This document shows positions 8,582 through 18,217 of a DNA stretch of 64,000 nt, piece by piece; position 1 is the first letter of the stretch; every line of letters begins with the position of its first letter. Source of the DNA: Labrenzia sp. DG1229 (GTDB lineage: Bacteria > Pseudomonadota > Alphaproteobacteria > Rhizobiales > Stappiaceae); the NCBI RefSeq assembly GCF_000521215.1, contig NZ_KI928922.1, forward strand, positions 75,159 to 139,158. The letters run 5' to 3'. Under the pieces are notes generated by a model. That model was not told the origin of the DNA and did no database searches. It saw only the letters and a program-made list of their open reading frames with translations. The position numbers were made by a program, and so were the translations under genes.

Positions 8582-9694
8582 TCAGAACTCGACGACCGCA
8601 CGAATTGACTTGCCTTCGTGCATCAGATCGAACCCATGGTTGATTTCTTCCAGAGAGAGCTTGTGAGTGATCATCGGGTCGATTTCGATCTTGCCGTCCA
8701 TGTACCAATCAACGATTTTCGGCACATCGGTCCGCCCGGAGGCACCACCGAATGCCGTACCGCGCCAGACACGCCCGGTAACCAGCTGGAAGGGGCGGGT
8801 CGAGATCTCCGCGCCAGCCGGAGCAACACCGATGATCACGCTTTCGCCCCAGCCTTTGTGCGCTGCCTCGAGCGCAGTGCGCATCACTTTCACATTGCCG
8901 GTCGCATCAAACGTGTAATCCGCACCACCGCCGGTCAGTTCGACCAGATGCGCGACAATGTCACCCCCGATTTTTGACGGGTTCACAAAATCGGTCATGC
9001 CAAAATGTTTGCCCATCGTTGCCTTGTCGTCGTTGAGGTCAACACCAACAATCTGATCCGCACCAGCCAGACGCAGACCCTGGATAACGTTCAGCCCGAT
9101 GCCGCCCAAACCGAACACGATGGCGCGTGAACCGATTTCCACCTTGGCGGTATTGATCACTGCGCCAATACCTGTCGTCACACCGCAGCCGATGTAGCAG
9201 ATCTTGTCGAATGGTGCGTCCTTGCGAACCTTTGCAAGGGCGATTTCCGGAACGACGGTGTGATTGGCGAAGGTCGAACAACCCATGTAGTGATGAATGG
9301 GTGTTCCATCGAGCATGGAAAATCGTGTCGAACCGTCAGGCAGCAGGCCCTGACCCTGGGTGCTTCTGATCGACTGGCAGAGATTTGTTTTGGGATTGAG
9401 GCAATAATCGCATTCACGACATTCGGGCGTGTAAAGCGGAATGACATGATCGCCCACCTCGAGACTTGTAACGCCTTCGCCTACCTCGATGACGATCCCA
9501 GCGCCCTCATGGCCCAGAATTGCGGGGAAAATACCTTCGGGGTCATCGCCCGAACGGGTGAATTCGTCCGTATGACACAAGCCGGTGGCCTTGATTTCCA
9601 CCAGCACCTCACCGGCGCGCGGGCCTTCAAGGTTAACGTCCATGATCTCCAGGGGTTTGCCAGCCTCAAGGGCTACGGCGGCACGTGTACGCAT
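8582..9694 (-). CDS. frmA: S-(hydroxymethyl)glutathione dehydrogenase / class III alcohol dehydrogenase
   Basis: Cytoplasmic zinc, NAD-dependent enzyme that oxidises S-hydroxymethylglutathione (from formaldehyde and glutathione) to S-formylglutathione; many members also reduce S-nitrosoglutathione. It has 370 residues, the full class III length. Catalytic zinc ligands C40 (GLCHTDE), H62-E63 (GHEGAG) and C170 (IGCGVTTG) are present, as are the four structural-zinc cysteines C92, C95, C98 and C106 and the NAD motif FGLGGIG near 196. It is divergent from an IclR regulator across 90 bp that carry an inverted repeat. No S-formylglutathione hydrolase is adjacent. The nearby methanethiol-oxidase-like gene would generate formaldehyde, which gives this enzyme a local job. 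Confidence 0.95.
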   Translation of the reverse strand: MRTRAAVALEAGKPLEIMDVNLEGPRAGEVLVEIKATGLCHTDEFTRSGDDPEGIFPAILGHEGAGIVIEVGEGVTSLEVGDHVIPLYTPECRECDYCLNPKTNLCQSIRSTQGQGLLPDGSTRFSMLDGTPIHHYMGCSTFANHTVVPEIALAKVRKDAPFDKICYIGCGVTTGIGAVINTAKVEIGSRAIVFGLGGIGLNVIQGLRLAGADQIVGVDLNDDKATMGKHFGMTDFVNPSKIGGDIVAHLVELTGGGADYTFDATGNVKVMRTALEAAHKGWGESVIIGVAPAGAEISTRPFQLVTGRVWRGTAFGGASGRTDVPKIVDWYMDGKIEIDPMITHKLSLEEINHGFDLMHEGKSIRAVVEF

Positions 9695-9722
9695 TTTCTG
9701 CCTTCCAATATTTCACTTGCAT

Positions 9723-9741
9723 TGAGAATAAAAAATTCTCA
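9723..9741. promoter_or_regulatory. inverted repeat in frmA/IclR divergent promoter, candidate IclR operator
   Basis: TGAGAAT and ATTCTCA, perfect 7-bp arms separated by AAAAA, lie between the divergent starts. A further half-site-like TTTGAGAA occurs near 9765. Position between the regulator and frmA makes IclR binding the simplest reading. Confidence 0.5.
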
Positions 9742-9784
9742 TGATTTGATAATCAGTCTTACAATTTGAGAAAGATACGTCAAC

Positions 9785-10543
9785 ATGCACCTTGAACGAC
9801 TGATCAATCTTCTGGAGATCATCGCAGTTGCCGGGCGTCCGGTTTCAGTGCTCGAGGTGCAAAAGGCGACCGACCTGCCCAAGCCAACCTGCTACAGGCT
9901 GGTGCAGACACTGGTGGAGAGAAAACTCCTGGATCAGCCTTCCGACGATGGCCACTACGTCGTCGGCGAGCGCCTTATCCGGATTGCTTTGCTGGGAAAA
10001 TCGGATGTCGATGTCCGCCGCTGCGCCGCACCACTTTTGAAATCTGCGGCCACCAAATTCAACGAAACAGTATTTTTGGCACGATTTCGCGACAGCAAGG
10101 TCGAGATCATTCACGTGGAGACCCCGGACGATCCGGGCCGCGCCTATATTCATCCGGGCCTGGGTGAACGCCCGATGCACGCCTGTTCATGCTCGAAAGC
10201 GATTGCCGCATTCGCCGAACCTGAGTTTCAGGAGAAAATCCTGTCCCGCAGCATGAAGCAATACACCGAGCACACCAAGATCACCAAAGCTGAGCTTCGG
10301 GCTGAATTTGAGGAAATATCTGAACGGGGCTTTGCCGATTGCGATCAGGAGATTGACCTGGGCATCGCGAGTGTTGCTGCGCCGGTTTCGATCGGGAATA
10401 TCGGCGCCACGTTCAGTGTCGGTGCCGTGGGACCCATCCGCAGGTTTGAAAAGAATTATCGCCATGAGATCGGAAGAAAACTGACCGGTCTTTCGGACAA
10501 TATCAGTGGAGCCATCCAGCTCTGCAATGTCGCGGAGGTCTGA
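9785..10543 (+). CDS. IclR-family transcriptional regulator
   Basis: Regulator of 252 residues. The N-terminal winged HTH (residues 1-65) reads LINLLEIIAVAGRPVSVLEV and KPTCYRLVQTLVERK, and the C-terminal IclR effector domain runs from about 75 to 245. A Cys-containing ACSCSKAI stretch sits where many members have a GK-ALLA motif. It is divergent from frmA and upstream of the SBP56-like gene, so likely controls one or both. The effector is unknown; a C1 or sulfur metabolite would fit the neighbourhood. Confidence 0.92.
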   Translation: MHLERLINLLEIIAVAGRPVSVLEVQKATDLPKPTCYRLVQTLVERKLLDQPSDDGHYVVGERLIRIALLGKSDVDVRRCAAPLLKSAATKFNETVFLARFRDSKVEIIHVETPDDPGRAYIHPGLGERPMHACSCSKAIAAFAEPEFQEKILSRSMKQYTEHTKITKAELRAEFEEISERGFADCDQEIDLGIASVAAPVSIGNIGATFSVGAVGPIRRFEKNYRHEIGRKLTGLSDNISGAIQLCNVAEV

Positions 10544-10560
10544 GCGCCGCACTGGTTTTA

Positions 10561-10576
10561 GGCCCGAATGCGGGCC
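10561..10576 (+). terminator. small GC stem-loop after IclR gene
   Basis: GGCCCG and CGGGCC pair over 6 bp around an AATG loop, 18 bp after the IclR stop. A second hairpin (CCGT-AA-ACGG within AATGC/GCATT arms) follows at about 10580-10604. No T-run, so termination is uncertain. Confidence 0.4.
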
Positions 10577-10628
10577 CGATAATGCGTGTCCGTAAACGGG
10601 CATTGTTACTTGAAAGGGAGGAATAACA

Positions 10629-12029
10629 ATGAACCTTAGGCCAGATCCTACATTTCACGCATCGCCTAAACTTGCCATGCAGGCACCAGTGGAAAACTAC
10701 GCCTTCACGGTAATGCTCAGCCCTGATGGATCGCAATCAGACGGCATTGCCGTGATCGACCTCAAGCCGGACTCCGACACTTACGGCCAGATCGTGCATC
10801 AGGTGATCGTGCCCAACAAGGGAGACGAGTTTCATCATTTCGGCTGGAACGCCTGTTCATCAGCGCTATCACCGCTATCGGGCCATGCGTTTCTTGAAAG
10901 GCGCTACCTTATCGTGCCCGGCATCCGTTCGTCGCGCATCTATGTGATCGACGTCAAGGAACCGCTGGAAGCCAAGATCCACAAGACAATCGAGCCTGAA
11001 GAGGTCTTCTCCAAGACCGGATACTCGCGCCCGCACACTATCCATTGTGGCCCTGAGGGCATCTATGTCAGCTGCCTGGGCGGATGCGGTGAAGACGGTA
11101 CCGGCGGACCTCCGGGCATCTTCATCATGGACTGTGAAACCTTCGAGATCATCGGACAATACGAGATGGATCGGGGCAAGCAGGACAAGCACTATGATTT
11201 CTGGTGGAACCTGCCACAGGATTACATGGTGAGTTCGGAATGGGGGCTTCCGCCACAATTTGAGAACGGGATCGTCCCGGAAGACCTGCTGTCCAACAAA
11301 TATGGCCACTCGATCCACTTCTGGGACCTGCGCAAGCGCAAGAACATCCAGACGATGGACTTTGGTGAGAACTACCAGATGGCGCTGGAAATCCGACCGG
11401 CCCACGATCCGACCAAGTCATACGGGTTTTGCGGCGTCGTGGTCGACACGACCAACCTGCAGGGCGCAATCTTCACATGGTGGCGTGACGATGACGGCAA
11501 GTGGCAGTCCAAGAAGACGATCACCATAGATCCGCGTCCTGAAAAGGCGGAAAACCTGCCGCCGCTGCTTCAGGGCTTCGAGGCCGTCCCTCCGCTTGTG
11601 ACGGATATCGACCTCAGCCTTGACGACAAGTACCTCTACGTCGCCTGCTGGGGATTGGGCGAGATGCATCAATATGACGTCTCTGATCCGATGAACCCGG
11701 TTCTCGCAGGAAAGGTTGAACTCGGTGGCATCGCGCGGGGCGCCAAGCATCCCAATGGCAAGGACTTTGCCTATGGCCCGCAGATGGTCGAGATCAGCCG
11801 TGACGGCAAGCGCGTTTACTGGACCAACTCGCTCTATTCGACATGGGACGATCAGTTCTACCCGGGGTCCTCGGGTGGCCAGATGGTGATGGCCCGTGTC
11901 GGTGAGAATGGCGGACTGGAACTCGACAAGGATTTCTATATCGACTTCCCGGACGGTTTGCGCGCGCATCAGATACGGTTGGAGGGCGGAGACTGCTCGA
12001 CGGACAGTTTCTGCTATCCTTCGGTCTGA
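10629..12029 (+). CDS. selenium-binding protein SBP56 family / methanethiol oxidase-like
   Basis: Protein of 466 residues, the usual length of the SBP56 beta-propeller family. Characterised bacterial members are methanethiol oxidases (methanethiol plus oxygen to formaldehyde, hydrogen sulfide and hydrogen peroxide). Family landmarks are SRPHTIHCGPEGIYVSCLGG near residue 136, GGPPGIFIMD near 158, the HYDFWWNLP segment near 187, SSEWGLPP near 203, and KYGHSIHFWDL near 228; the conserved His residues are candidate metal ligands. The ATG at 10629 has AGGGAGGA upstream. No signal peptide is visible, unlike the periplasmic MtoX of Hyphomicrobium, and no SCO1/MauG partner genes flank it. Product formaldehyde could feed FrmA 1 kb away. 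Methanethiol oxidation here is inference; family assignment is firm. Confidence 0.88.
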   Translation: MNLRPDPTFHASPKLAMQAPVENYAFTVMLSPDGSQSDGIAVIDLKPDSDTYGQIVHQVIVPNKGDEFHHFGWNACSSALSPLSGHAFLERRYLIVPGIRSSRIYVIDVKEPLEAKIHKTIEPEEVFSKTGYSRPHTIHCGPEGIYVSCLGGCGEDGTGGPPGIFIMDCETFEIIGQYEMDRGKQDKHYDFWWNLPQDYMVSSEWGLPPQFENGIVPEDLLSNKYGHSIHFWDLRKRKNIQTMDFGENYQMALEIRPAHDPTKSYGFCGVVVDTTNLQGAIFTWWRDDDGKWQSKKTITIDPRPEKAENLPPLLQGFEAVPPLVTDIDLSLDDKYLYVACWGLGEMHQYDVSDPMNPVLAGKVELGGIARGAKHPNGKDFAYGPQMVEISRDGKRVYWTNSLYSTWDDQFYPGSSGGQMVMARVGENGGLELDKDFYIDFPDGLRAHQIRLEGGDCSTDSFCYPSV

Positions 12030-12032
12030 CAC

Positions 12033-12701
12033 ATGCCCGAACTAGCAACGACGACGGCCCTTTGGTGGGCCGTCATCATTTCCGGAGTCTATCACGGCAT
12101 CAATCCTGGCATGGGATGGCCACTGGCCGTTTCGGCAGCGTTGATGGAACGCGACCACAAGGCGCTGCCGCGGGCGCTTGCGATGCTGGCATGCGGGCAT
12201 TTTCTGGCGATGATCGGCATTTTGCTGCCTTTCTCGCTGATGCTGTTCCTTGTCGAATGGGAAGTTGAAATCCGTATCGGAGCAGGGCTTCTGGTGATCG
12301 CGATGGGGGTGTATCTGCTTGTAAATCGCAGGCATCCGAAATTTCTGGCGCGCGTGCATCCCGCCCGGCTGGCCTTCTGGTCGTTTCTTGCGGCCATGGC
12401 CCATGGGGCCGGCCTGATGCTGGTTCCGATCTATCTGGGTATCTGCGAGGTCGGCAGGAATGATGCCGGCCATCTGGCGGCCCAAAGCCTGATGAACAAC
12501 AATGTCCTGACGGCCTTTCTCGTTGCCGCGGTGCATACGCTTGCCATGATGGTCTCCGGAGGGCTTATCGCCGTCACCGTATACCTGTGGCTCGGTCTGA
12601 AATTCCTGTCAAAATCCTGGTTCAATCTGGACCTGGTCTGGGCCCTGAGCCTGCTCGTCGTCGGCGTCTTTGGCATTTATTCCGCCTATTACGGGCATTG
12701 A
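12033..12701 (+). CDS. polytopic membrane protein next to SBP56-like gene
   Basis: Integral inner-membrane protein, 222 residues, with about six hydrophobic segments (near 10-30, 45-70, 80-98, 115-135, 155-185, 195-218). The first carries a conserved-looking GVYHGINPGMGWPLAV, recalling the HX4D-type motifs of nickel/cobalt and cytochrome-biogenesis permeases, but I cannot place it in a named family. It begins 3 bp after the SBP56-like stop, so the two are almost certainly one transcript and may act together. The last 54 codons and the following 25 bases recur as a diverged copy at 15260-15424. Confidence 0.75.
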   Translation: MPELATTTALWWAVIISGVYHGINPGMGWPLAVSAALMERDHKALPRALAMLACGHFLAMIGILLPFSLMLFLVEWEVEIRIGAGLLVIAMGVYLLVNRRHPKFLARVHPARLAFWSFLAAMAHGAGLMLVPIYLGICEVGRNDAGHLAAQSLMNNNVLTAFLVAAVHTLAMMVSGGLIAVTVYLWLGLKFLSKSWFNLDLVWALSLLVVGVFGIYSAYYGH

Positions 12702-12790
12702 TCCGGCTTGACCCGCATCGGGATGTCATGTGCCGCATTCTTCAAACAGGCCCGTGCTATCCGGAAACTCATCCAGTCCCATTTACGATC

Positions 12791-14899
12791 TCAGGCAACC
12801 CGGATCCCCTGAAGAAATTTATCGACTTCATTGCGCAGTGACTCTGACTGTCGAGACAGGTCGCCCGCCGAAGACAAGACTTGCGCAGCTGCTGCACTTG
12901 ATCCAGCCGCGGATTGATTGACCTCGCCGATACTGTCTGAAACCTCTTGCGAGGCAACTGCGGCCTGTTGCACATTTCCGGCAATCTCACTGGTCGCAGC
13001 GGATTGCTCCTCGACGGCTGCGGCAATCGAAGCGGCAATCTCGTTCAGGTCGCTGATGGCGGAGGTTACCTTGCCGATTGCTTCTGCCGACGTTTGTGTC
13101 GAATCCTGAATGGCATTTATCTGCTCACCGATGTCCGTGGTCGCGCTTGCAGTCTGAGACGCCAGTTCCTTTACTTCCGAGGCAACAATTGCAAAACCTC
13201 GTCCGGCTTCACCTGCACGCGCGGCTTCGATCGTGGCATTAAGCGCAAGAAGGTTTGTCTGCTCAGCAATGTCCTGAATGAGGGACACAACCGCACCTAT
13301 CTTTGTCGCCGCTTCTGACAAAGCGCCAACTTTTTCGACTGTTTCCTCGGCTTCCGCCGAGGCCGCCTGAGCTTTTCTGGATGAATCTTCGGCCTGACGA
13401 CCTATCTCCTGGACCGAGGCGGCCATTTCTTCTGTCGCAGCCGCGACGGTCTGCACGTTACTGTTCGCCTGATCCGACGAGGTTGCAACCACGCCTGCCT
13501 GCATACTGGTTTGCTCAACCGTGCTGGTCATGGATTGCGCAGTTGTCTGAAGCTCGGTCGATGCTCCGGACACGGAATTGATGATCGTACCGACCGCTCG
13601 TTCGAAGTCGTTGGCAAGATCCTCCATCATGCGCTTCTTTTCAGCTTCAGCCTCCAGAGCGGCATTTTGCTGTTCCTGTTCAAGTGTTGACGCCCGGATC
13701 ATGTTTTCCTTGAAGACCTGTACGGCCTTTGCCATTTCACCGATCTCGTCACGCCGCGCCACGGAAGGGACTTCGGTGGAGATGTCGTTCTCGGCCAACC
13801 TTGCCATGGCACCCGTCATTCCGGTCACAGGGCGCACGATCGAACGAGCCGTCAAATAACTGACTGCGACCCCCAACACCAAACCGAGGCCCAGCAGGCC
13901 CCAGACAAGCCTGGTCAGATTGTCCACACTCGCTGCAATGTTTTCCGCGTCCTGCGTCATGAGTGCGCGTTGATTGTTGACCATGCCGCCACCACGGATG
14001 CCGTTGTCGTCCTTTGCCCCGACAAGAGTCGTGAGCAGCTTTCCGGCGCGGGGAGCTGCTTCGTGCTTGAGTGCATAGTTGGCAGCGTCCCACCGCTCAG
14101 ATCCCCTGATATCAAACATTTTTGCAGGCAGCGGCGCGAAATTTTCACGCGATGCCAAAAATCGGTCAAACGCTTCAACCTGATCTGGTTTGAGTTGATC
14201 TCTGCTGTCAGTCAGGTCCTCAAACCTTGTTGAATTCTTCGCCCAGAGCGTCTCGAAATTTGCCTGGAATTCTTTGTCGCCTGTCAGCAAAAATGCCCGG
14301 ATGTTCGCCAGTGAAAGACCAAGTGTGCCGCGCACATCGGCCATCATCCCCAGCAATTGCTTGCGTTGGTGCTCGTCGGTAGCCGGTGGCAAATTGCCTT
14401 CGATGTCGATCATCTTGGTGATGTCCGCTACCATTGCCGCTGCAAGAGGGGCCGCCTCCTCGATCAAGATTTTTGTCGCAGGAAACTGGTCGGGACTTTT
14501 CGCCAGAGCCTCGACCTGATTCTGAGCCTCGGAGAATTCGTCAAGAACAACCTTGAATGCGTTCCATGAGTCAACGTTCTGCGGATTGGTCCAGTTCGTT
14601 GACAGCTCATCGATCTTTCCACGCAGTTGGGCAATGTTCTGCCAGACCGCTTCCCGCTCAACCTTGAAGTCCGGATTTCCCGTCAACATCCATCCACGCA
14701 ATGCAGCGAGTGTACCGTAGATGTCCCGAACCATGGACTGACTGCTGTTCGATGTGGGAATTCTCAGGCCGTCGAGCCGTTGAACATTGGTTTCGATTTG
14801 CCTGACGCTCACGAGCGTCGTCACCACCGAAACAACCAGAACAGCTACAAGCGCAAAACACCCGGCATAGATCCTGCCACCAATTTTGATATTGAACAT
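12791..14899 (-). CDS. methyl-accepting chemotaxis protein with long helical periplasmic sensor
   Basis: Chemoreceptor of 702 residues. A first membrane segment (about 10-30) is followed by a roughly 320-residue, mostly helical periplasmic region that looks like two stacked four-helix modules, as in HBM sensors (two similar stretches, ALRGWMLTG near 70 and NIRAFLLTG near 190). Then come a second membrane segment (near 330-352), a HAMP domain ([14 protein letters not shown]) and the cytoplasmic signalling domain with the hairpin tip [20 protein letters not shown]. It ends without a CheR-binding pentapeptide. The ATG at 14899 is chosen because the membrane anchor follows directly. No che genes adjoin it; the ligand is unknown. 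Confidence 0.95.
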   Translation of the reverse strand: MFNIKIGGRIYAGCFALVAVLVVSVVTTLVSVRQIETNVQRLDGLRIPTSNSSQSMVRDIYGTLAALRGWMLTGNPDFKVEREAVWQNIAQLRGKIDELSTNWTNPQNVDSWNAFKVVLDEFSEAQNQVEALAKSPDQFPATKILIEEAAPLAAAMVADITKMIDIEGNLPPATDEHQRKQLLGMMADVRGTLGLSLANIRAFLLTGDKEFQANFETLWAKNSTRFEDLTDSRDQLKPDQVEAFDRFLASRENFAPLPAKMFDIRGSERWDAANYALKHEAAPRAGKLLTTLVGAKDDNGIRGGGMVNNQRALMTQDAENIAASVDNLTRLVWGLLGLGLVLGVAVSYLTARSIVRPVTGMTGAMARLAENDISTEVPSVARRDEIGEMAKAVQVFKENMIRASTLEQEQQNAALEAEAEKKRMMEDLANDFERAVGTIINSVSGASTELQTTAQSMTSTVEQTSMQAGVVATSSDQANSNVQTVAAATEEMAASVQEIGRQAEDSSRKAQAASAEAEETVEKVGALSEAATKIGAVVSLIQDIAEQTNLLALNATIEAARAGEAGRGFAIVASEVKELASQTASATTDIGEQINAIQDSTQTSAEAIGKVTSAISDLNEIAASIAAAVEEQSAATSEIAGNVQQAAVASQEVSDSIGEVNQSAAGSSAAAAQVLSSAGDLSRQSESLRNEVDKFLQGIRVA

Positions 14900-15259
14900 T
14901 CCCACTGCCCCCTCCAGCAACGGTTGAATGCACCACCAGATCAAAGAATAGTTTTGCCTGATGCATACAATTTTAAGTCGAATTTATTAGAGTTGCTCTA
15001 GGTAAATTTATGATTAAGTGAAAAAAATTCGGATGATAGTCATGTATTAGTAAAATTAACTAGTAAACAGCCGATTGTTAATGTTGAGGGCCCTAAATTT
15101 TTCTACATCACATGTATCGCCTGCTCGTTTTTTACCGGTTAAACACCAAGGAATTCGGCTCGAGAATGGTGCGACCGCGCGTATCGTAAGGACCACTGAC
15201 GCGAGCTGTGAAAACCGTTCAATCAATGGCTGATGTAAGGCGTTGCGCAATCGGATCGA
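14900..15259. other. intergenic region, AT-rich upstream of chemoreceptor
   Basis: No gene is supported here. The stretch 14940-15060 is AT-rich and contains the likely chemoreceptor promoter. The short open frames on both strands lack ribosome sites and recognisable products. Confidence 0.5.
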
Positions 15260-15424
15260 ATGCTGATTGTGATAGTCTCCGGAGGGTTTATTGCTGTCAC
15301 CGGATTCCTTTGGCTCGGTTTGAGGGTCTTGTCAAAAACCTGGTGCAATCTGGATCTGATCTGGGCCGTGAGCCTGGTCGTCGTCGGCGTCTTTGGCATT
15401 TATTCCGCCTATTACGGGCATTGA
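15260..15424 (+). pseudogene. truncated copy of the 3' end of the 12033-12701 membrane gene
   Basis: An open frame of 54 codons whose product from VSGGFIAVTGFLWLGL to VFGIYSAYYGH matches the last 49 residues of the protein at 12033-12701. Differences include L to F, VY to GF, KF to RV, SW to TW and F to C. The DNA stays similar past the stop codon (TGATCCG, then GACC-GCATCGGGATG). There is no start region or upstream homology, so it is a broken duplicate on the far side of the chemoreceptor gene. The copy is on the same strand as its parent. Confidence 0.8.
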
Positions 15425-15903
15425 TCCGCCGTGACCTGCATCGGGATGCGTAATGCTACAATCCTTGATGCAATAACGGGGCGCGTATTTTCAGCATTTG
15501 AATTGCCACCACTACTCCGGTTCATCAGCCGCCGAGCTTGATTTACATATCTACCTGAAACTGCTGCAAAGAATGTGAAAGTGTATTTGCCGATATTGGC
15601 TGATCGTCGTGCAAACCCGGTTATGGGTTTCGGCAACAGATCCAACAGATTGAAAAAAGGTGGGCCGATTGCAGGCCGTAAATAAAGAAAAATGCCATCA
15701 TTGGCAGAGGAGAACCTGACCCCGTGACGTGCAGATCATGATCCCATCGGGAAGATGGTGAATTGGCGCGGACAGAAGAATACCAAGCCAGGAGGCATGA
15801 TTGCGATTCTTGTCCAAAAAAAACAAAAAGCGGAAGCAGCAAGATTGAATTGTCAGTCACGGTCGTCTTGAGTGCAGTGCCCGCAGTTCCGCATTTTACC
15901 CGT
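15425..15903. other. intergenic region with no recognised gene
   Basis: Besides the last bases of the duplicated segment (to about 15450), no reading frame with a ribosome site or recognisable product was found. An A-run lies near 15818. Confidence 0.5.
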
Positions 15904-18105
15904 TCAGTCGACCCATCCAAGAACGTTGCGAATTACTGACCAACGCGATGTTGCAACGGCATCTCTCCTACCTTCAATCCAATATTTCTCAAGTTCCTGA
16001 ATGCCGCCGGTTTCACGTTCAATCAGCAACCAGGTGTTCAGGGCCTTCAGCACCAGCGGGCTGTCCTTGGCCGTCAGGTAAACTATGGGAATGCGGGTCA
16101 CCGGCCTTGGTACAACAACTGAAAAGCGCGGATAGAGTAGGGTCCAGGCAGCGCCTTCTTCGGCTGTATCAATGAATGCATCTGCACCTTTGCCTTCGTT
16201 TTCAAAGTAAGCCCGTTGTTCTTTGAAGCCCTTGAGCGGAACAAACTCAATCGTGGGAAGACTGATCTCGGCTGCTCGTGGCAAGGAGTGATAACCGCTA
16301 TACGCGAGCTTCATGTCGTCGGAATCGACAAGGTCGGCCCAGGTCTCAAAACTTTTGCGCTGCTTTTCGGGAACGACCAATGCGAGAGTTGCAAGACTGA
16401 GCGGGGCCGTCTGCAAAGTCGTTGTCGTCCGATCCAGGGAAACAGTCGTCGAATTGAAAACGGCGTCGCAATATCCCGAATCCAGTTTGTCCGGAGCTTT
16501 GCTGACATGATCAAGAGGCAGGAAGATCGGCTCCAAACGGGATCGAAGCGCAAATCGGTGCGCCATTTCAACGTCGAAACCTACAAGCTTGTCAGCACTG
16601 TTGAAAAACGACAGGGGATAATTTCCGGGAATGTAACAAATCCGGATAGAACCTGACGCCACGATGTCGTCGTACGATCTTGAGCCTCCGGGCAAGGGGT
16701 CTTCCGGGTCCTCGACATAAACGACCGCCTCAGTGTCCGAACCAAGCAACTGTGCTTCGGACAGGACATCGGCGGCTGTGTAGGGTACCACAATGAAATT
16801 GGAGTAGACCACCCGGAACCCCAAAAGAAGTGCGATTGTGACCAACAGGCCTGGCACCAAGCCTTTCAAAAGCATCGGACCTCGAAACCATATTTGTCCT
16901 TGAAGGGCGAAAGTACCGATCAACGCGATTGTGGCGTAGTGCATCGCACCCACGAGAGACGAAAGCCTGCTGCCGATAAAGTCGATGGATAAAAATACAC
17001 CGAAAAGACTGGCCGGGAGATCTACAAGTTCAAGCGTGAACGGGATCGAAATCGCTGTGCCACCGAAGAGACTGGCAATGCCTCCAAGAACCATAGTGGC
17101 GTATTGCGAGACATCCAGAGGCGCCCCGACATACCAACTTCCAAATACGACGAAGCCGAGAGCAAGAACGCTTCCAACCGTTGGAAAGCTGTAGAAAGTT
17201 GGAATGAGAACATCCACTGAAGACTGAACTTCGCGTTCTTCTTCGGCCTCGTCCTGCGACTGCAGTCTTGGACGCTCGTCAGTCGACTCGTCTATCAGGC
17301 GCTTGCAGGCTTCCGCCAGCATCGGGAGAATGACCAGAGTGCTCCCGGTTGCGAATGCTGTCAGCATCGGCGCACGCAATGTGCGAAGAATTGCAAAATG
17401 CCTGAGTGGAGTGATGCTCGAGACAATCGCAGGCAAAAGCCAAAGCGCTGCAATAAGCGCAAGGGCAGTGGAAACCACGACATGGACCTGCAATCTGAAT
17501 AGATCATCGGCGCTGACCGTGCCGGCCAGTGCCGCAACCAGAGCAAAAACTCCGATCGGCGACAAACGGGACACCACGCCAGTGATCCTGGCCAGCGTGT
17601 CGCCCAAAACCAGAAGTGGCTCAATGATCAACTCCCGCCGTGGTGTCACCGTCAGTGCCAGGCCCACAAAGATGCTGAAGACCACAACTGCCGGAACGAT
17701 TGCGTTGGCCATGGCATGGAAAGGATTGGAGGGAATGAAAAGCAGAAGGAAATCAACAGGTGTGCCCGCCTCGAGAGAAGATTTTTGAAAAAGCGATCTT
17801 TGCGGCCAGTCTGGGTAGGCGAGCGGCATTGACAGAACGAGGCAAATCCCCAGCAACCAAAGAAGTCCAAGCACTCCGCCGCCTGTGCGGGCCAATTTGC
17901 CAATCTCGGCGATCTCAAGTCGACCAAGGCCCGTTATCAACGCCACCATGATGTACGGAATAACGGTGATCTGTAGAAGCCGTATGAAAGCCGTTCCAAC
18001 AAAGTTCAGTGGCGCGGCAAGCTCTCCCAAAAAGAGACCGGTGAGAAGGCCTGCGCCTAATCCGATCAGCACCTGAAGAGCGAGATCAATCCTGCCTACG
18101 CGCAT
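15904..18105 (-). CDS. dicarboxylate/amino-acid:cation symporter fused to periplasmic-binding domain
   Basis: A 733-residue two-part membrane protein. Residues 1-440 are a DAACS (sodium/dicarboxylate, glutamate-type) symporter: about eight membrane segments, a hairpin-1-like FATGSTLVILPML (251-263) and a hairpin-2-like GGIASLFGGTAISIPF (341-356). A charged loop with EAEEERE (287-293) is unusual. After a linker (441-480), residues 483-720 form a type-3 solute-binding domain: GSIRICYIPGNYPLSF, then KLVGFDVEMAHRFA, as in free-standing amino-acid receptors of ABC systems. Secondary symporters normally have no binding protein, so this is a covalent receptor-transporter fusion. It is encoded as one uninterrupted frame. 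It is divergent from the tannase-like gene. Substrate is probably an amino acid or dicarboxylate; that is inference. Confidence 0.85.
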   Translation of the reverse strand: MRVGRIDLALQVLIGLGAGLLTGLFLGELAAPLNFVGTAFIRLLQITVIPYIMVALITGLGRLEIAEIGKLARTGGGVLGLLWLLGICLVLSMPLAYPDWPQRSLFQKSSLEAGTPVDFLLLFIPSNPFHAMANAIVPAVVVFSIFVGLALTVTPRRELIIEPLLVLGDTLARITGVVSRLSPIGVFALVAALAGTVSADDLFRLQVHVVVSTALALIAALWLLPAIVSSITPLRHFAILRTLRAPMLTAFATGSTLVILPMLAEACKRLIDESTDERPRLQSQDEAEEEREVQSSVDVLIPTFYSFPTVGSVLALGFVVFGSWYVGAPLDVSQYATMVLGGIASLFGGTAISIPFTLELVDLPASLFGVFLSIDFIGSRLSSLVGAMHYATIALIGTFALQGQIWFRGPMLLKGLVPGLLVTIALLLGFRVVYSNFIVVPYTAADVLSEAQLLGSDTEAVVYVEDPEDPLPGGSRSYDDIVASGSIRICYIPGNYPLSFFNSADKLVGFDVEMAHRFALRSRLEPIFLPLDHVSKAPDKLDSGYCDAVFNSTTVSLDRTTTTLQTAPLSLATLALVVPEKQRKSFETWADLVDSDDMKLAYSGYHSLPRAAEISLPTIEFVPLKGFKEQRAYFENEGKGADAFIDTAEEGAAWTLLYPRFSVVVPRPVTRIPIVYLTAKDSPLVLKALNTWLLIERETGGIQELEKYWIEGRRDAVATSRWSVIRNVLGWVD

Positions 18106-18217
18106 CGGGGTGTTTCCATTTGCCCTCGCATTTCCAATTGCACTTCAGGTGCTTGTTTCCAGGTTGCGCATTCGATTCATGAGGGTAACGTACTCAGGTT
18201 TGGGGAGGAGAGTCACG

